Notes: generated from the letters alone by a model not told the origin. Positions 1 through 7,888 are shown, counted from the stretch's first letter. The stretch is 37,844 bases of DNA from an uncultured Craurococcus sp. (GCA_902805545.1 CADCTD010000167.1:1-37844), one strand, 5' to 3'. Numbers and translations are program-made.

Positions 1-172
1 GCGGCAGGGCGACCGGCGCCTGCCCCGGGGCGAGGGCGGCGAGCGCCGCGGCGGCCCCCTCATCCCAGCCGAGCGGCAGGGCGACGGCGCGGAGCGGCGC
101 ATCGGGGTCGGCGCCGGCGCGGGTCCGGCGTAGGGCGACCTCTTCCCACAGGGTTCCGGTGATCAGTGCCAT
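1..172 (-). CDS. Start of an unidentified protein, cut by the window edge
   Basis: A minus-strand frame opens with ATG at 172-170 and runs without a stop to position 1, giving about 57 residues beginning MALITGTLWEEVALRR. The rest is alanine- and proline-rich, including a WDEGAAAALAALAPG stretch. I do not recognise the family with confidence; a TSCPD-domain or ribonucleotide-reductase-like protein is a weak guess from memory of similar N-termini. No clear Shine-Dalgarno sequence precedes the ATG. It diverges from the NDUFA12 gene, so 173-366 should hold both promoters. Confidence 0.45.
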   Translation of the reverse strand, partial: MALITGTLWEEVALRRTRAGADPDAPLRAVALPLGWDEGAAAALAALAPGQAPVALP

Positions 173-366
173 GGCGTGATGCTAGGGCGCCCCGCGCCGG
201 GCGGGAAGCCGTATCTGGTGGTGAATCGACCCTGGAGACGCAACATCCTGTGGATAGTTGGCCGCCCCCACCCGGCTTTGCGCCGCAGCATGCCTTGTGC
301 GATTGTCCCGCGGCGGCCCCGCCCCCATCTGCGGGGCGGCCACCCCCCAGGAGCTCTCCCGGCCCC

Positions 367-723
367 ATGCCCGTTCTGCTGCGCCTCCAATCCGCTCTCT
401 TCGGCCGCAAGGTCGGGACCGATCGCTTCGGCAATGTCTATTACGAGAGCAAGTCGAAGCAGCCGGTCTACAACCGCACGCGGCGCTGGGCCGTCTTCGT
501 CCAGGGCTCGGACCCGACGGTGGTCCCGCCCGAGTGGCATGCCTGGCTGCACCACACCACCGAGGTGCCGATTCCGGAGGCGAAGCGCTACCCGTGGCAG
601 AAGGAGCACCTGCCGAACCTCACCGGCACGGCGCATGCCTACCGCCCGGCCGGACACGACTATGTCGGCGGCGCCCGGCCCACCAGCACCGGCGACTACG
701 AAGCCTGGACCCCGGGCTCCTGA
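367..723 (+). CDS. NADH:ubiquinone oxidoreductase NDUFA12-family subunit
   Basis: This 118-residue protein belongs to the NDUFA12/B17.2 family, an accessory subunit of respiratory complex I kept by alphaproteobacteria and mitochondria. The family signature is clear: VGTDRFGNVYYE near residues 16-27, then RRWAVFVQG, a PPEWHAWLHH block, and a late PNLTGT segment followed by AYRP. The reading frame stays open upstream to 166, but those residues are proline-rich and unlike the family. I chose ATG 367, which has AGGAG at 349-353, a rather long 13-nt spacing. It is followed after 3 nt by mlaD, an arrangement common in alphaproteobacteria. Confidence 0.9.
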   Translation: MPVLLRLQSALFGRKVGTDRFGNVYYESKSKQPVYNRTRRWAVFVQGSDPTVVPPEWHAWLHHTTEVPIPEAKRYPWQKEHLPNLTGTAHAYRPAGHDYVGGARPTSTGDYEAWTPGS

Positions 724-726
724 GGC

Positions 727-1257
727 ATGAAGGGACGCAGCCTCGCCGAGGTCGCCACCGGCGGCATCGTTCTCCTCGTCGCCGTGGTCTTCCTCGCCTA
801 TGCCGTGCTGCATAGCGGCCGCGGCACCGCCAGTGCCGATGGCATGACGCTCACCGCCCGCTTCGACAAGATCGACGGCATCTCCAACGGCGCCGATGTG
901 CGCATCGCCGGCGTCAAGGTCGGCAGCGTGACCGACAGCCGGATCGACCCGCAGAGCTTCGGCGCCATGCTGACCATGCGCGTCGACCGCAGCCTCCGCC
1001 TGCCGGACGATACCTCGGCCGAGATCACCTCGGAGGGGCTGCTGGGCGGCAAGTACGTCTCGCTGGTGCCGGGCGGCAGCGAGAAGCTCCTCGCCGACGG
1101 CTCGCGCATCACCGAGACCCAGGGCTCGGTCAGCCTGGAATCCTTGCTCGGCCGCTTCATCTTCTCGGTGACGCAGATGAACAGCCAGAACCAGGAGGGC
1201 GCGCAGGCCCAGCCGCAGGGAGCTCAGACGGGCGCGGCGCCCGCACCGGTGCGATGA
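727..1257 (+). CDS. mlaD: MlaD-like MCE-domain phospholipid transport protein
   Basis: A 176-residue protein with one N-terminal membrane helix (about residues 10-30) and a single MCE domain (about 38-117) with the typical FDKIDGISNGADVRIAGVKVG and GLLGGKYVSL segments. By family it is the inner-membrane-anchored, periplasmic substrate-binding ring of the Mla system, which moves phospholipids between the outer and inner membranes. The glutamine- and alanine-rich tail is probably disordered. No mlaE, mlaF or mlaC lies in the window, so the rest of the transporter must be elsewhere. It sits 3 nt after NDUFA12 and its stop overlaps the next start (ATGA), so the two are probably translationally coupled. 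Confidence 0.9.
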   Translation: MKGRSLAEVATGGIVLLVAVVFLAYAVLHSGRGTASADGMTLTARFDKIDGISNGADVRIAGVKVGSVTDSRIDPQSFGAMLTMRVDRSLRLPDDTSAEITSEGLLGGKYVSLVPGGSEKLLADGSRITETQGSVSLESLLGRFIFSVTQMNSQNQEGAQAQPQGAQTGAAPAPVR

Positions 1258-1472
1258 GTCTCGCCCCACCCGAGACCTGGCCGGGCGCGGATGGCAGCCC
1301 GATCTCCTGCCGGGAGAAGCTCAAGGTCCTGGCTGAGAACCATGCCGAACTCGCCCAGGTGATGCGCGACGCCTTCGAGGATGCCGTGCTGATGGGCGTC
1401 GACGAGGCGGCGCTGCGGCGGATGCTGGGCGAGATGGTCGCCGCGCTGCCGAGCCCGAAGCGCAAGCCATGA
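1254..1472 (+). CDS. Small conserved-looking protein of unknown function
   Basis: A 72-residue ORF starting in an ATGA overlap with mlaD and ending in another ATGA overlap with the DUF2155 gene. It has no signal peptide or membrane helix. The middle looks alpha-helical and acidic (ENHAELAQVMRDAFEDAVLMG), followed by a second helix and a basic tail ending KRKP. The double overlap and codon use typical of its neighbours support it as a real gene. I do not recognise a family. Confidence 0.65.
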   Translation: MSLAPPETWPGADGSPISCREKLKVLAENHAELAQVMRDAFEDAVLMGVDEAALRRMLGEMVAALPSPKRKP

Positions 1473-1831
1473 GGCGCCTCGCCGCCCTCGCCCTGCTGCT
1501 GCCGGTCGCAGCCTGGGCGCAGTCGCAGGACTGGCTGCCGAAGCAGCAGGCCGAGCTGCAGCTCCTCGACAAGGTGACGGCCCGCGTCTCCGTCCTCCGT
1601 GCCCAGGTCGGGCAGGCGACGCAGTTCGGCACGCTCGCCGTCCGGGTCGCTGCCTGCAATGCCAGGCCGCCGGACGAGGTGCCGGACGCCGCCGCTTTCC
1701 TCGAGGTGCGCGACAGCCGCCGCGCCGAGGGCTTCCAGCAGGTGTTCCGCGGCTGGATGTTCGCCAATGCGCCGGGCGTCAGCATGCTCGAGCACCCGGT
1801 CTACGACCTCCGGGTCCTCGATTGCAAATAG
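1469..1831 (+). CDS. DUF2155-family secreted protein
   Basis: A 120-residue precursor with a Sec signal peptide (MRRLAALALLLPVAAWAQ), probably cut after AWAQ. The mature part matches the alphaproteobacterial DUF2155 family: ARVSVLRAQVGQATQFGTL, the AACNARPP segment, and the C-terminal FRGWMFANAPGVSMLEHPVYDLRVLDC block. Two cysteines, near residues 63 and 119, could form a disulfide in the periplasm. The function of the family is unknown, though it is often found beside NDUFA12 and mlaD in this class. Its start overlaps the previous ORF by 4 nt, and its end overlaps the TTG start of the next gene by 10 nt. Confidence 0.85.
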   Translation: MRRLAALALLLPVAAWAQSQDWLPKQQAELQLLDKVTARVSVLRAQVGQATQFGTLAVRVAACNARPPDEVPDAAAFLEVRDSRRAEGFQQVFRGWMFANAPGVSMLEHPVYDLRVLDCK

Positions 1832-2790
1832 CGCCCTCCGACCATTGGGACGGCCGGACCTTCCACAACGTCCATGACCGGACGGTGAAGAGCTTCCGCG
1901 ACGTGCTGCGGTGGCGGCGCGAGAGCAAGCCGGCGCCCTGGCCGCGCTGGATCGAGGATTCGCCGCAGCCCCCGCCCGCACGCCTGCCGCCCGGGCGGAT
2001 CGGCGCGACCTTCATCGGTCACGCCTCCTTCCTGATCCGGATCGGCGGGCGGTGCGTCCTCATCGACCCGGTCTGGTCGATGCGGGCGAGCCCCCTCGCC
2101 TTCGCGGGCCCCCGGCGGGTGCGGGCGCCCGGCCAGGCGCTCGCGGCGCTGCCGGGCTGCGACCTCCTGCTGCTCAGCCACAACCACTACGACCATTGCG
2201 ACCTGGCGACCCTGCGCCGTGTCCGCCGCCGCTGGGCGCCGCCGGCCGTCACCGGGCTCGACAATGCGCGGCACCTGGCGAAGGCCGGCATCCGTGGCGC
2301 CGTGGAGCTCGACTGGTGGCAGTCGACCGAGGTGGCGGGGCTGCGCGTCACCTATGTGCCGGCGCAGCACTTCTCGGCCCGCACGCTCTTCGACCGCAAC
2401 CGCAGCCTCTGGGGCGGCTTCGTCATCGAAGCGGAAGGCGCGGCCGTCTACTTCGCCGGGGACAGCGGCTGGTGCCCGCATTTCGCCGAGATCGGCCGCC
2501 GCTTTCCGCGCATCGACCTGGCGCTGATCCCGATCGGCGCCTATGAGCCACGCTTCTTCATGCGCACCCAGCACATCGACCCGGGCGAGGCGGTGCAGGC
2601 CCATCTGGCGCTCGGCGCCCGGCGGAGCATCGGGATGCATTTCGGCACCTTCGCCGGGCTGACGGACGAGGCGATCGACGGGCCCGAGGCCTGGCTTGCC
2701 GAGGCGCGCGCGGCGGCGGGGCTCAGCGCGGCGGAGTTCGGCACCCTGCCCTTCGGCGGCAGCCTGGACCTGCCCGAATCGGGTCGATAG
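1822..2790 (+). CDS. MBL-fold metal-dependent hydrolase, NAPE-PLD/UlaG-like
   Basis: A 322-residue metallo-beta-lactamase-fold protein. The metal-binding motif is H120-x-H122-x-D124-H125 (LSHNHYDHCD), with further ligands at about H183 (PAQHFSAR), D214 (FAGDSGW) and H273 (GMHFGTF). The layout resembles N-acyl-phosphatidylethanolamine phospholipase D and bacterial relatives, so phosphodiester or lipid hydrolysis is possible, but the substrate cannot be read from sequence. The best start is TTG 1822, because the SDHWDGRTFHN segment that follows is typical of the family N-terminus. A GTG at 1885 would remove it. No signal peptide is visible, so the protein is probably cytoplasmic or membrane-peripheral. 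Confidence 0.85.
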   Translation: MQIAPSDHWDGRTFHNVHDRTVKSFRDVLRWRRESKPAPWPRWIEDSPQPPPARLPPGRIGATFIGHASFLIRIGGRCVLIDPVWSMRASPLAFAGPRRVRAPGQALAALPGCDLLLLSHNHYDHCDLATLRRVRRRWAPPAVTGLDNARHLAKAGIRGAVELDWWQSTEVAGLRVTYVPAQHFSARTLFDRNRSLWGGFVIEAEGAAVYFAGDSGWCPHFAEIGRRFPRIDLALIPIGAYEPRFFMRTQHIDPGEAVQAHLALGARRSIGMHFGTFAGLTDEAIDGPEAWLAEARAAAGLSAAEFGTLPFGGSLDLPESGR

Positions 2791-2822
2791 GCTGCTCCGC
2801 CTCCCCCTTGGAGGATGCGCCG

Positions 2823-3830
2823 ATGAGCCGGTTCGACTGCATGACGCCCCTGCCCGGCGCCGGCTTCGGCGGGCGCATCGGCCTCAATGGGCCGGCGGGC
2901 GCCGCCGCCCTGGTCGCCGCTGCCGAGGCGGAGCCGGAGGCGCTGCCGCGGGCGCTGGCCGCCTCGGGCGGCCTGCTCCTCCTCCCCGGCATGGGCGGGA
3001 TGGCGGCGGAGCCGGCGCTGCTGCTCCGCCTCAGCCGCATCTTCGGGCCGGAGGTGGAGAACTACCGGGAGACCGGGATGGCGCCGAACATGGTCCACCC
3101 CGAGGTGCCGGAGATCTTCGTCGTCTCCAACATCCCGCCCGTCCACCGCGCGCCGCCGCCCCGGCCCGAGCCACCGCTGACCGAGGATGGGCGCCTGCCC
3201 GTGCAGTTCCCGCACCGGAGGGGCTGGCATACCGACCAGAGCTACCGGCGGCCGCCGCCCGACATCTCGCTCTTCCTCGCCGTCGTGCCGGTGCCGCAGG
3301 GCCAGGGGCAGACACTCTTCGCCGATGGCGCGGCGGCCTATGCGGCGCTGCCGCCCGACCTCCGCGCGCGGATCGACGGGCTGGACGGGCTGCATGTCAG
3401 CAGCGATGCCGGCCGGCGGCGCGAGGCGGTACTGGGGGGCGCGGCGCCGAAGCCCCTCGCCCCGCACCAGCGTCCGCAGCGCCAGCCGCTGGCCCGGCTG
3501 CACCCGGTGACAGGGCAGCGGGCGCTCTATCTCTGCGAATACGGCCAGATGGACTGGCTGGAGGGGCCCATCGCCGGGCTCGAGCCCGGACCGCATGGCG
3601 AGGGCGGGCGGCTGCTGGAGGCGCTGATGGCGCATCTGACGCAGCCGCGCTTCGTCCATGTGCATGAATGGACGGCGGGCGACCTGGTGGTGTGGGACAA
3701 CCGCTGCCTGGTCCACGCCGCCACTTGGTTCGATGCCGAGCGGCTGGATCGGGTGATGTGGCGGACGACGGTGAGCGGCAATCCCGGCGCTGCCTATGCC
3801 GGGGAGGCGAAGAGCTGGCTGGCGGCGTGA
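2823..3830 (+). CDS. TauD/TfdA-family Fe(II)/2-oxoglutarate dioxygenase
   Basis: A 335-residue protein with the facial triad of this family: H136-T-D138 in GWHTDQSY, a distal H298 in DNRCLVHAATWF, and R314 (VMWRTTVSG) for binding 2-oxoglutarate. Relatives hydroxylate small substrates such as taurine, alkyl sulfates or herbicides; the actual substrate is unknown here. A TTG at 2808 is in frame, but it lies against the ribosome-binding site GGAGG (2810-2814). That site is 8 nt before ATG 2823, which I chose as the start. A proline-rich insert (PPVHRAPPPRPEPP) precedes the active site. Confidence 0.87.
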   Translation: MSRFDCMTPLPGAGFGGRIGLNGPAGAAALVAAAEAEPEALPRALAASGGLLLLPGMGGMAAEPALLLRLSRIFGPEVENYRETGMAPNMVHPEVPEIFVVSNIPPVHRAPPPRPEPPLTEDGRLPVQFPHRRGWHTDQSYRRPPPDISLFLAVVPVPQGQGQTLFADGAAAYAALPPDLRARIDGLDGLHVSSDAGRRREAVLGGAAPKPLAPHQRPQRQPLARLHPVTGQRALYLCEYGQMDWLEGPIAGLEPGPHGEGGRLLEALMAHLTQPRFVHVHEWTAGDLVVWDNRCLVHAATWFDAERLDRVMWRTTVSGNPGAAYAGEAKSWLAA

Positions 3831-3994
3831 GGCCAGCGATATCAAAGTGCAGGTTTCGGCAGAACCCTGGATGGGTGGGGAAGCGGCCGCTTTCCGATGC
3901 CAAACCGGGGCAAGGCAGGTCTGGATCCGGGTGGTTCAGGCATTGTCGCGGGGTTTGACGAACGGCATGCCCCTCTGGCAGGTGCCAGCGATGA

Positions 3995-4162
3995 TCCCCT
4001 GCGCAGGCTTGGGATGGTCGGGGACCGTATGTCGCGGGCACGCGCGAGGGCGCGGATTTCTATCGGGAGAACCTGCCCAAGTATAGCAGCTGGATCATCG
4101 TTCAGCGTGAGACGATCACCGTTCAGGAGGCGCTGCGATGGCTGGATGGCAGGGTCCAGTAG
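3995..4162 (+). pseudogene. Possible C-terminal remnant of a decayed gene
   Basis: Between a TGA at 3992 and a TAG at 4160-4162, the plus strand reads as a convincing protein end: segments GTREGADFYRENLPKYSSW and VQEALRWLDGRVQ, with normal codon use. No start codon or upstream continuation exists in this frame. The neighbouring frames over 3840-3990 give short uninterpretable stretches, as if frameshifts or a deletion removed the rest. Its last 40 nt overlap, antisense, the end of the ATP-grasp gene. I do not recognise the parent family. Chance cannot be excluded in such a short frame. Confidence 0.35.
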
Positions 4163-5046
4163 TCCCCTATCACCCGGTCGAAGGTGGTGGGGCTGAAGGG
4201 CGAACACGCATTGCCGTCATAATGGGTGATCTCGCCGAAAAACACCCGGCCACCCACGCAGTAGAGATCGACCCGCGCGAAATCGAACTCCCCGCCGATC
4301 CGCTCCGCCAGACGCAGGGCATCCTGGGTCTCCGCGGGGAGGACATAGTTGGGATTGGGCTCAGGCCTCTGCCGGACCTTCCACGGCTCCAGCCGTTCGT
4401 TATAGCTGTTGGCCTGATGATGGCCATGTCGCCCGGTATGGACACGCAGCAGCCTGACCCGGCCGTGGAAGACGTAAAATTTCAGATCGGCTGGGATGCC
4501 GCCATCCGCATCCAGCAGCATCTCCTCCGCGAGGAGGCGCGGCGTGAGATCACGGTAGGCCCACTCCCCGGCGGTCTCATAATGGTTGTCACGCAGCCAG
4601 CCATTCGCCTGGGAGACGGCGGCGGGGATGTCGAGCACCGTTCGGTCATGGACAAGCAGGTTCATGTTCCAACCGTGGCTGCCCTTGAGCACGAAGCGGT
4701 TGGGTAACTTCTCCCACGCAATGTCCTCTGCGCGGTTCCAGACGCCGAGCAGCGGCACGAGCACGTCCTCTCCGACGCGATCCGCGACATAGCGGCGTGC
4801 GTTAATCTTGTCTGTGGTCAGCGCCAGCAAGGGATTCCGATCATGGAGTATCCGCCAACCAAGCTTTTCGTTGAAAGTCTTCGGTTGAGAAAGATTGGGT
4901 TCATATCCCAGAGCAGCACGCATCCGATAGCGAAGATGTCTCTCTCGCAAAAGCGCGTCCAAGACCGGCATGTACTGGGCAGCTTGACGCACCACACTCC
5001 GTAATGGAGATAATTTCGCTTCAACGGGATGGATGGCCTGAGACAT
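4123..5046 (-). CDS. TupA-like ATP-grasp protein, probably glycan-modifying
   Basis: A 307-residue protein of the TupA-like ATP-grasp group. Visible features are the N-terminal FNEKLGWRILHDRNPLLA block, the nucleotide-binding RFVLKGSHGWNMNLLV, the central LLAEEMLL followed by DLKFYVFHGRV, and the C-terminal metal/ATP segment FDFARVDLYCVGGRVFFGEI. Relatives ligate amino acids or amines to capsule and cell-surface polysaccharides (TupA makes teichuronopeptide), so attachment to a surface glycan is the likely role. GAGG lies 9 nt before the ATG at 5046. Base composition is visibly lower in GC than the neighbours, and the gene stands alone, flanked by a gene remnant and AT-richer spacer, which suggests lateral acquisition. 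Confidence 0.8.
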   Translation of the reverse strand: MSQAIHPVEAKLSPLRSVVRQAAQYMPVLDALLRERHLRYRMRAALGYEPNLSQPKTFNEKLGWRILHDRNPLLALTTDKINARRYVADRVGEDVLVPLLGVWNRAEDIAWEKLPNRFVLKGSHGWNMNLLVHDRTVLDIPAAVSQANGWLRDNHYETAGEWAYRDLTPRLLAEEMLLDADGGIPADLKFYVFHGRVRLLRVHTGRHGHHQANSYNERLEPWKVRQRPEPNPNYVLPAETQDALRLAERIGGEFDFARVDLYCVGGRVFFGEITHYDGNACSPFSPTTFDRVIGDYWTLPSSHRSAS

Positions 5047-5560
5047 TGTCGGATCCTCGATGGCTCGCTTGACGTCCTAACGTGTGGTTAACCTTTGCAA
5101 CTCCATCGCTCACTTTGTTGTGCGACAACGTACTCACTGATGTTTTCGGTGGTGCTGGCGGCGAGACAGAGGATGACCCGATGACCAGCGAGGCGCGCAG
5201 CATGGCAACTGCATCCATGATAATGAATGATGGAACCGGCCAACAGGGTCTAATAATGTTGCATTACGGCCTCACATTTTTTTCTGCTCAATAATAAAAT
5301 TGTTCTTTGAAAACCTCTTGGTCGAAAGATCCTGAAAGAGATCTCGTGAGCCAATTGTCTCATAACCTGCTTCGAAATGCAGCCGTGACGACAGCTCAGG
5401 AATAAAACTCTCACCTGTCCATACCGGCGATGCCGCACCTAGCGTTTGGGTGCACTACAACATGTCGCTATGTTGGACGGGTTTCGAGAAGTACCATCCT
5501 GCGAAATTCATATGGGTTGTAGCAGGCCTTTATTACACTGAACCGAATTACCTGTCTCCC
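5047..5560. other. AT-richer intergenic region without a convincing gene
   Basis: About 0.5 kb clearly poorer in GC than the rest of the window, lying between the ATP-grasp start and the end of the amidohydrolase. Short ORFs on both strands (60-70 codons) have no ribosome-binding sites or recognisable motifs. A short palindrome (GTTGT, 3 nt, ACAAC) near 5119-5131 lies upstream of the ATP-grasp gene and might be an operator. A poly-T/poly-A patch sits near 5276-5300. I see no transposase, terminal repeats or tRNA. It should contain the promoter for the ATP-grasp gene. Confidence 0.6.
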
Positions 5561-6841
5561 TTACCCCTCCGCAACTTCATGAAGCACCTGCGCCAACACC
5601 CGCGCGCCCGCCGCCAGCTGCGCCGGCGAGGAATACTCCGCCGGGTTATGGCTGATCCCCTTGCGGCTCGGGACGAAGATCATCCCGCTCGAGCAGAGCG
5701 GTACCATGAACTGCGCGTCGTGAAAGGCACCCGAAGGCATCCGCAGCGCGCGCAGCCCCTGCGCCGCGGCGGCGCGCGACACCGCCTCCGTCACCAACGG
5801 GGCGAACTCCACCGGCAGGGCGTGGAAGCGCTCCGTCACCACCACCTCGCAATGCCGCACGGCGCCGCGGATGGTGGCCTCGATCGCATCGCCCCGCTCT
5901 GCCAGCACCGCGGCCGAGGGGTGGCGGAAGTCGATGGTGAAGCGCACCCGCTCCGCCACGCTGTTGGAGCTGTTGGGGTGCACCTCGATCCGCGCCACGG
6001 TGAAGCGCAGCACGTCGGTCGGGTCGTCCATCAGCGCGTTCAGCGCAGTGACGGCGCGCAGCATGTCCTGCACCGCATCACGTCGCGTCGACAGCGGCGC
6101 GGTACCGGCATGGGCGCTCTCGCCGCGCAGCTCGACGAGGAACCAGCGGCTGCCCTGGATGCCGGTGACGACGCCGATGTCGAAGCCCTCCGCCTCCAGC
6201 CGCGGCCCCTGCTCGATATGCGCCTCGACATAGGCATGCGGCGCCGGGCCCTCGACCACGCCAAGCGGGCGGCGCGGCAGGTCCGCCTCGAGCGAGAGCT
6301 GCTCGCTCAGTGCATCGCCGAAGCGGATGCCCTCGCCATCCTCCACCGCATCCCAGGTGCCGGGCGCGCTGTGGCCGGCATAGGCCATGCTGCCCATGCA
6401 GCCGGGCGCGAAGCGGCCGCCCTCCTCATTGGTCCAGGCGACCAGCTCGATCGGGCGGCGGGGGGTGATGCCGGCCTCGCGCAGCGCCTGGATCGCCTCC
6501 AGCCCGGCGAGCACGCCCCAGATGCCGTCGAACCGCCCGCCCGCCGGCTGGCTGTCCATGTGGCTGCCGGTCAGCACGGGGGCGAGGCCGGGCTCGCTTC
6601 CCTCCAGGCGAAGGAAGAGGTTGCCGAGCGCGTCGACGGAGGGGGCGAGGCCGATTGCCGCGCCCCAGCCGATCAGCAGGCGGCGAGCCTCGCGGTCGAG
6701 CGGCGAGAGGCAGGGGCGGTTGACGCCCGGGGAGCCGTCGGCGCCGGTTATGGCGCCGAGCCGGGCCATCTCCATCAGCCGGTCCCATTGGCGCTGCTCG
6801 CTCACCGCGGCCACCAGGTTCGGCGCGACCGTCCCACTCAT
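5561..6841 (-). CDS. Zn-dependent amidohydrolase (allantoate amidohydrolase/carbamoylase family)
   Basis: A 426-residue M20-type hydrolase of the hydantoinase/carbamoylase group. Dimetal ligands are visible as H94 (TGSHMDSQ), D105 (GGRFDGIWG), E139-E140 (WTNEEGGRF), a later histidine in EAHIEQGP, and the C-terminal KGISHNPAEY. The SAHAGTAP segment belongs to the dimerisation lid. Family members are allantoate amidohydrolase, ureidoglycolate- or N-carbamoyl-amino-acid hydrolases and beta-ureidopropionase. The neighbouring 5-hydroxyisourate hydrolase, about 200 bp away and divergent, favours allantoate as substrate, but sequence alone does not settle this. The frame stays open far upstream of the ATG at 6841; that extension is antisense to other genes and was rejected. 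Confidence 0.85.
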   Translation of the reverse strand: MSGTVAPNLVAAVSEQRQWDRLMEMARLGAITGADGSPGVNRPCLSPLDREARRLLIGWGAAIGLAPSVDALGNLFLRLEGSEPGLAPVLTGSHMDSQPAGGRFDGIWGVLAGLEAIQALREAGITPRRPIELVAWTNEEGGRFAPGCMGSMAYAGHSAPGTWDAVEDGEGIRFGDALSEQLSLEADLPRRPLGVVEGPAPHAYVEAHIEQGPRLEAEGFDIGVVTGIQGSRWFLVELRGESAHAGTAPLSTRRDAVQDMLRAVTALNALMDDPTDVLRFTVARIEVHPNSSNSVAERVRFTIDFRHPSAAVLAERGDAIEATIRGAVRHCEVVVTERFHALPVEFAPLVTEAVSRAAAAQGLRALRMPSGAFHDAQFMVPLCSSGMIFVPSRKGISHNPAEYSSPAQLAAGARVLAQVLHEVAEG

Positions 6842-7045
6842 CGTCCCCACCCCGTCCTGCTGCACGGGGACAAACCGCAGGCAGCGGGGCGGCGTCAAGC
6901 GGCAGCGGGGGCTGGTGGCGCCGGATGCGGCCGGCGGGGACGGCGCCCCCGGCGGCGGCGGCCCCCTCCCCTGCCAGGAATCCCTCGACGGAGCCCGGCC
7001 GCCGGCCTTGTCTGGCACGGCTGCCGCAACGGATGGGGGATGGCG

Positions 7046-7411
7046 ATGGCGGGGTATCTCAGCACGCATGTGCTCAACACGGCCGAAGGGGTGCCGGGGG
7101 CGGGCATCGCGGCGGAGCTCTGGCGGCTGGAGCCGGCGCCGGTGCTCGTCGCCCGCACCGAGACGACGGCGGACGGGCGGAACCGAGATGCCTTCTATCC
7201 GGAAGGCGCGGGCTTCGTCGCCGGGCCGCATGAGCTGCGCTTCGGCATCGTCGCCTATTTCGCCGGGCGCGGGCTGGCGGCTTCCTATGATCTGGTGCCG
7301 GTGCGGGTGCGGCTCGAGGCGGACCAGGGGCATTACCATGTGCCGCTGCTCTGCTCGCCCTTCGGCTACACAACCTACCGGGGGTCCGGAGCGTTCCGCT
7401 TGCCTCGGTAA
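7046..7411 (+). CDS. 5-hydroxyisourate hydrolase (transthyretin-like)
   Basis: A 121-residue HIUase, which opens the ring of 5-hydroxyisourate after uricase action, giving OHCU in the ureide pathway. Signatures are the N-terminal LSTHVLN histidine, the TTADGRN arginine, HYHVPLLCSPFGY and the terminal YRGS tetrapeptide. Normally YRGS is the very C-terminus; here seven more residues (GAFRLPR) follow. ATG 7046 gives the usual MAGYLSTHVL start; an in-frame ATG at 7040 would add two residues. No strong Shine-Dalgarno is seen. The divergent amidohydrolase fits the same pathway, but uricase, OHCU decarboxylase and allantoinase are not in the window. Confidence 0.9.
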   Translation: MAGYLSTHVLNTAEGVPGAGIAAELWRLEPAPVLVARTETTADGRNRDAFYPEGAGFVAGPHELRFGIVAYFAGRGLAASYDLVPVRVRLEADQGHYHVPLLCSPFGYTTYRGSGAFRLPR

Positions 7412-7423
7412 GGGGAGGCGGGC

Positions 7424-7831
7424 ATGGCGGAGCAGGAGGAATTCCTCGCAGCGGTCGGCCGGGGCGATGCGGTGGCGGTCGGTGGGCTGCTCGATGCCGA
7501 TCCCGGCCTCGCCGCGCCACGCGGCGGGCATGCGGATGACCCGGTGGCGCTGGCCGCGCGGCTCGGCCACCTGACCGTGCTGCGGCTGCTGCTGGAGCGC
7601 GGCGGCCAGGGCGCGCCGGAGGGCGACCCGCGCGAGGCGCCGACGGCGCTGATGCAGGCCGCCGCCGCCGGTCGTCAGGATGCCATTGCCTTGCTCCTCG
7701 AATTCGGCGCCGACCCTGCGCTGCGCGACCGCGAGGGGCGGAGCGCCGCGGATTACGCGACCGAGGCCGGGCATGCCGACCTCGCCCGACGCCTCTACAC
7801 CGATGCAGAGACGGAACGCCTGATCTGGTGA
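7424..7831 (+). CDS. Ankyrin-repeat protein
   Basis: A 135-residue protein of roughly three to four ankyrin repeats. Recognisable repeat pieces are DDPVALAARLGHLTVLRLLLERG, split around residues 40-60, then TALMQAAAAGRQDAIALLLEFG and GRSAADYATEAGHADLARRL. Such proteins are cytoplasmic binding scaffolds; the partner is unknown. The start is supported by a GGGGAGG just upstream. It follows the HIUase stop by 12 nt, so the two are probably co-transcribed. Confidence 0.85.
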   Translation: MAEQEEFLAAVGRGDAVAVGGLLDADPGLAAPRGGHADDPVALAARLGHLTVLRLLLERGGQGAPEGDPREAPTALMQAAAAGRQDAIALLLEFGADPALRDREGRSAADYATEAGHADLARRLYTDAETERLIW

Positions 7832-7842
7832 CGGAACGCCTG
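7810..7842 (+). repeat. Short direct repeat across the ankyrin gene stop
   Basis: The 13-mer GACGGAACGCCTG occurs at 7810-7822 and again at 7830-7842, a 20-nt period. The ankyrin stop codon (7829-7831) lies between the copies and shares bases with the second. It looks like a small slippage duplication. Confidence 0.7.
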
Positions 7843-7888
7843 TAGTATCCTCCGCACCGGTTCTATTGCAACGACCGGAGTGGATACG

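Noticed and set aside
5119-5131. Short palindrome GTTGT/ACAAC as a named operator
   Set aside because: Only 5-bp arms; too short to assign to any regulator.
5450-5560. GTG-started frame entering the amidohydrolase region on the plus strand
   Set aside because: It runs antisense through the amidohydrolase before meeting the HIUase frame by chance; no SD and no family resemblance in the first residues.
5047-5560. Possible insertion sequence in the AT-richer spacer
   Set aside because: No transposase fragment, terminal inverted repeats or target duplication could be seen.
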